Positions 59,983 through 64,000 of a DNA stretch of 64,000 nucleotides are shown piece by piece (position 1 is the stretch's first letter; every line of letters begins with the position of its first letter). The position numbers and the translations under genes were made by a program. The DNA comes from Taenia hydatigena. Lineage: Eukaryota > Platyhelminthes > Cestoda > Cyclophyllidea > Taeniidae. The notes under the pieces were generated by a model. It was not told where the DNA came from. It was given only the letters and a program-made list of their open reading frames with translations, and searched no databases. The stretch is taken from NCBI GenBank assembly GCA_036345935.2, contig JADWOT020001231.1, positions 124,001-188,000 on the forward strand, read 5' to 3'.

Positions 59983-60997
59983 TAGAGCAACTATTTTTCT
60001 TTGCTTGCGCCGGCGGGATCGAGCCACCTCCACTTTCCTCTCTGGTTAGAAGCAAGCGTCTTCGAAAGCACAGAATCAGGAACACTCACCGGCAACCTAC
60101 GTTTGCAAATTGCGTAGTTACACTTAGGGGTGAGTTGCAGATCCCCTTACCATACTCGTGTTTTGGTCGTTTTTATGCCTCTTCATAAATCATGCTACAG
60201 ATGCGAAATAAGTATCAAACGTACAGGATCACAACTATATGCCTACTGTCGCCTTACCACTGTAGACATACTGCAGTAAGCTGAGCTGGACTAGGCTAGG
60301 TTTGATAAGGCGTATTTGGGCAGACCAACTCGACTATCTATCCTACTATGTAAACCTCATTGATCTCTTGCATTCCATCATTCTAATAATGCTTCATTTG
60401 TCACTCAGAATCCACGAGGAAGACTTAGATGTCAATGATGCTCCTAATTTTGTCTTTCAGGTATAAGTATTCATCGTAAACACCTAGGCACCAAGGGCAC
60501 CTCTGGACTAAGGAACGAGATGCAGCCCTCGTGTCGTCTAATTCTCTCTCAAGTTCCACTGCAGCGCCACTACTGTAGGCGTCCCATTCTTCGCTCACTA
60601 CTCCTTACAGTCCTCCATCACAATGAACCTTGCGCAATACGCGATCGCGCCCCACCACACCTTGTTTGTCTGTCCGCCTAACCACTACAGATTTGCATAT
60701 GCACATTCATGTATCCAACTCCGTTTATTGCTTTTAGTGAGACCAGAACTGGTTCCTCCTCCATCCCCTATTTTGTTTTCGCAACTTGACATCCTTCAAA
60801 GCGAAATTTACGTTCCGCCTATCTCCTTCTTCTCCCGAGTCAGTCTTAATCGATGCCACTTTGGTGAGTTCCATCCGTTTTTGATTGTTCATGTCTATTG
60901 CCTTTTACATACTTGCACCCTTACGGCATTCATTAGCCATAAATTGTGTCAATTGTGAGTCTGCGCTTAGACTAAACTTTACTGAAGTTTACTAAAA
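59983..60997 (+). other. Further module-like exons with GTGAGT donors
   Basis: Open frames up to donors GTGAGTTGCAG (about 60132) and GTGAGTTCCATC (about 60864), the second from a 111-codon frame at 60623 (LLLLVRPELVPPPSPILFSQ). They continue the pattern of short frames closed by GTGAGT but share little sequence with copies A-C. Confidence 0.3.
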
Positions 60998-61237
60998 ATG
61001 GCCGCATCTTATTCTTTTGCTTTCGCCCTCTTCCTTGCAAGTGCTCATGTCTCCTGTTTTTTTCCACTGCAGCCCATTCTAGACCCCACCTATTCAGCCT
61101 CTCCTCCTATTGTACCCTCAAGAATGAAGGCAAGCACGTCGATTTATTATAACCTCGTTATTGGTTTTCCAGTCGGCCTTTTACTCTTCGCATTCTCACT
61201 GTCCATCTTTTGCTCTTTTAGAGGAAATACAGGCTAA
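60998..61237 (+). CDS. Small membrane protein candidate F
   Basis: ATG in good context (AAAATGG), 79 codons to TAA. N-terminus MAASYSFAFALFLASAHVSC is a good signal-peptide candidate. A Pro/Ser-rich stretch follows, then a helix YNLVIGFPVGLLLFAFSLSI and a short tail. It could be a complete small type I membrane protein, or an exon pair, since CACTGCAG at 61064-61071 is a possible acceptor. Unknown family. Confidence 0.35.
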   Translation: MAASYSFAFALFLASAHVSCFFPLQPILDPTYSASPPIVPSRMKASTSIYYNLVIGFPVGLLLFAFSLSIFCSFRGNTG

Positions 61238-62151
61238 ACATTAAGGAAACTTGCAATGATAAGCACCCCTCCTCCTGTTTCAATTGCGATTTCACTATGA
61301 AACGTGAATATGCACTCGTTTTAGAAGAAGGATAGTTCGCCATCATGTATTCATATGCAGATTATGGTAGTCATGCCATTGTTGCTGTCCATGCAAATAA
61401 GCGAAGTATGACAGCTGGAATGGAGACGCAATTGGCAAGTTGCGTTAACTAGAATGCGAGTTTTGTGTGCTACACCAGTTTAATTTGCAATTTAATCACA
61501 TAGGTGAAAATGAAGGCTGTGCTTCATATTCAGCATAAAGTAGAGTAGCCACTAACGCCAAAATTGTGCTATATACCTAGTTGAAAGCTAAGTGAAGTCT
61601 TTTATCCATGCTGTGTTAACATAATTTACTTGAATTCTGCCTTTTCTCGTCTAAACTAGGATCAAATGTAACAAGATGGAGAAATGAAATAGCACTGAAG
61701 GTGCAAAGCAATTAATATAGAAGACAAAGTATGAGCCATTCCTTCGCTCAAGCTTAGTAATTAGTGCAAGAGTTTCATTTTTTAATGTTTAAAATGATCT
61801 AGAATGCCATTTTTGCTACTAGCGTCTCCTTTTTATGCAGACATTCTGGCCAGTGAAAAATAATGTTTGACTGAGACACTTTCTGCTTGGAAAGAAAACA
61901 AGTTATTCCTTATCCAGACAGCAAACATTTCAATGAGTGCAATATGTTTGTCAATCTGTACAGATGCAGGTCACTAGCATGGAAAGCTGCTAAAACAAAG
62001 GAAGCCATAGTCGTAAGATGAATTAATTACTTTTGCTTGTTGTCGGTCTAAAAATAGCCAATAAAGTACCTCACTTCAAAGTATAAATGCTTGAAACAAA
62101 GCTTTCGAAACCATATATGACGTCCTCTCAACGCGACTTGTTTGCTAATAG
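61238..62151. other. No gene seen
   Basis: AT-rich, stops in all frames, no recognisable element. Confidence 0.5.
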
Positions 62152-62154
62152 TGA

Positions 62155-62556
62155 TGGAGAAGGGAAAGCGATGTTGATGCAGATGGATCTCAACCTATCG
62201 AGCCATTTGACGTCAACCTTGGCAGAGAACTCCCAATCGAGGATCGAAAAGATGTGGAGGAGACCTTGTGACTGGAAGACGCAGTGTTTGCATCGGAAGG
62301 CAGCGTATCATCTAGGCTGGCTGAGGGACCTTCTGTATCAAATGCGAATGGTTCCATTGAAAAAGTTGAGGAGTCCGTCATTGGATCAAGAGAATGTTAG
62401 GCCGCAGTAGCATACGAATAGACAAAAATGCCGTGTGAAACACCCTGCAATTATGTATTGCATGTAATCTTGCACATATGCTATTTTCCTTCGCCTATAC
62501 AAATTCCAGCAGAAAAGTTGGCAGAATTTCCGGAGACTTCAGCATTGATTAAAAAG
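62155..62556 (+). pseudogene. Acidic coding-like exons interrupted by TGA
   Basis: One + frame reads ESDVDADGSQPIEPFDVNLG and RELPIEDRKDVEETL, meets TGA at 62269-62271, then goes on in the same frame LEDAVFASEGSVSSRL and IEKVEESVIGSREC to TAG at 62398. A second block, 62510-62556 (after AAATTCCAG, before GTTGGT), reads EKLAEFPETSALIKK. Composition is acidic and protein-like on both sides of the TGA, suggesting a gene broken by one nonsense change. A 107-codon frame overlaps in another phase and a Ser-rich 63-codon ATG frame lies antisense; either could be the real one. Confidence 0.3.
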
Positions 62557-63812
62557 GTTGGTATCAAAACTCGGCTAAGAAGCAGCATGTTGCCAATCCA
62601 ATTCGCATTTTGCAATGCATGAAATGCGGGGGACAGCTGGTGCTTGTGGGAACAGAACCGCAAGAACTCTATTATGTTGCGGAAACGCTGCCACCATCAA
62701 GGAGTGCTAATTTTTGTGGAATCTCGGCATTTCAAAGAATTCACAGCATGAGAAAAATACGGCTGAACGTAAATAACAGGCATTCGACCCATGATAACCT
62801 GCGAAAAGAAACTTGGGCTCGCAATATTACTCGCACCGAAGGGTTATACGATAAGCTCTTAGTTGAAGAAGCTGTTAAAATAAATGCTACCATGGAAATG
62901 CATTGGTACAAGATGGCTGTGAAACATATATATAGTTATATAACAGAGAACTGCTTTGTACAGAAAAACCAACTTAGCACTTGGAGAATATTCACAGATT
63001 GCCTCACAAGAATACCGAAATGTTTGCCACTGGCTTAAAAGACCACTGGAATGTTGTTGCCAGACTATTGGATTATAATAGCCTTTTATTGGTTAAAGTC
63101 GAGCCACTGGTGCGTCGCAGCATAGCTTAAATGTCAACTAGCAAAGTTCACTATCTCATTCATGTTGGGCTTTCAAGAAGGGCTCTTCGATGGAAAAAGC
63201 GCAAGAAACACCTGTGCAGATAGATCCAACTTTATCTTACTGCATGCAGTCTGCTTCAGCCGAGAACTCTCAATCCAAGAATGGCAGGCGGTAGACGAAT
63301 TCTAAAGCTGGAATGGTTGGTCCCGGGAATGCATGATTACTAACATCCTGGGATGGCTGCGGAATATAATTAAACGAACTCAGAAGTCCCCATTAATAGA
63401 ATTGAAATAACTTGCTTTGGAAGAAAAGACCACTATACAAGAACAATTGAGAATTGGATAAAAGTACCTGCGAAATCTTCTTGTATGTACACTACACATG
63501 AAGACCACATCTTCATTCTATTCGGTTCGTCTTATACAAATTTCATTAGAAAAATGGATTGCATATGCTCCGATTTCGAAGTGAATAGGGCTAAATGGTG
63601 CCAATTACGATTAGGGAAACATTACGTTTAAAATCCATTACGAGTTTTACAGTACATGAGATGTCGTGGCGAATTGGCAGGCGTAGGAACGAAATCGCAG
63701 GATATCTATGCCTTAGCGCATTTGATTCTTCCCCTAAAATCTTCCAAGGCCAACAACTATTCAGAATTTTGCCGCGGCTGAAACAACTGCAAAGCACACT
63801 TGAATGTGGTGA
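62557..63812. other. No supported gene; one long open frame
   Basis: A + strand frame 62619-63038 (140 codons from an ATG, starting MKCGGQLVLVGTEPQELYYV) has no motif I know and overlaps no splice pattern. It could be real or chance. The rest is AT-rich. Confidence 0.3.
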
Positions 63813-63969
63813 GTGGTTGGTGGGTAGAGGAGGCGGAGGGCAAGTGGAGGGTGGGTGGATAGGGCAGAGGGGTTAACAAAACGGAAGAGCGAGAGGCGTG
63901 ACGCGGTGGCCAAGTGGTTAAGGCGATGGACTGCTAATCCACTGGGGCTTCCCCGCGTAAGTTCGGGTC
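63813..63969 (+). repeat. Copy 2 of duplicated tRNA-Ser unit with 5' flank
   Basis: Mate of 42444-42610, same orientation. The flank differs by substitutions and small indels in the GGGTGGGTGGAT part. Confidence 0.8.
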
Positions 63970-63981
63970 TCACCTGCGTCG
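63900..63981 (+). tRNA. tRNA-Ser(GCT)
   Basis: 82 nt, class II with a long variable arm (TGGGGCTTCCCCGC). Acceptor GACGCGG pairs with CTGCGTC with one wobble, discriminator G. D-arm GCC...GGC, anticodon loop CTGCTAA giving GCT (reads AGC/AGT). The T-arm GTAAG-TTCGGGT-CTCAC has one A-C mismatch and the anticodon stem has one at 27-43. The broken copy at 42.5 kb keeps GTGAG, which would pair perfectly, so this copy has drifted too. Probably functional but slightly degraded. Confidence 0.82.
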
Positions 63982-64000
63982 TGCGGCTACTTATTGCCCA

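Noticed and set aside
63761..63973. Minus-strand frame similar to one at 42389-42670
   Set aside because: The shared ELTRGS and NHLAT words are just the antisense of the duplicated tRNA-Ser unit.

Overview
The window looks like nuclear DNA of an animal. Coding blocks are short (30-210 nt), bounded by GT and AG, and separated by introns of 40 to about 1,150 nt. There are RNA polymerase III tRNA genes, large inverted duplications, and no operons or Shine-Dalgarno sites. Very short exons and a 40-nt intron would suit a flatworm or another compact-exon invertebrate, but nothing seen fixes the phylum, so treat that as a guess. Most of the 64 kb is non-coding to my eye. The one well-supported protein-coding gene is on the + strand at about 6.70-16.43 kb. 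It is a divergent member of the sodium:solute symporter (SSS/SLC5) superfamily, closest to the DUR3 urea/polyamine symporter branch. Thirteen exons were joined by hand. All junctions keep reading frame except the one between exon 5 (ending 11205) and exon 6 (starting 11978 or 11953), where a missed 22-nt microexon is one solution. A 28-nt microexon (15661-15688) restores frame near the C-terminus. The chain would be about 700 residues. Layout: 1-5.7 kb, no genes seen. 5.68-6.68 kb, a pair of 415-bp inverted repeats; the right arm carries the presumed core promoter of the symporter gene, so that promoter is duplicated head-to-head. 6.7-16.4 kb, the symporter gene. 16.4-27.6 kb, AT-rich and apparently empty. 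27.6-33 kb, purine-rich on the + strand, with weakly recurring blocks and one isolated coding-like exon at 32.46-32.65 kb. 33-42.4 kb, a few exon-like segments without a family. 42.4-42.75 kb, a broken tRNA-Ser(GCT) copy facing a tRNA-Phe(GAA)-like sequence on the other strand. 43.4-46 kb, two long unassigned ORFs and an unusual GC-rich block. 47.77-50.97 kb, a near-identical palindrome with 1.5-kb arms around a 200-bp spacer. 54.95-55.28 kb (minus), a degenerate piece resembling the third RNA-recognition motif of CELF/Bruno-like proteins. 57.6-61.24 kb, a cluster of related, rapidly diverging modules with membrane segments and GTGAGT-type donors, some inverted or broken. 62.1-62.6 kb, acidic coding-like pieces interrupted by TGA. 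63.90-63.98 kb, a nearly complete tRNA-Ser(GCT) gene whose 5' flank is shared with the broken copy at 42.5 kb. Functional links between these loci cannot be shown. The symporter would be a multi-pass membrane protein taking up a small solute, and the tRNA copies record a local duplication. The 57.6-61.2 kb cluster and the two palindromes are the parts least explained by known features. All family assignments come from reading the sequence, with no database search.
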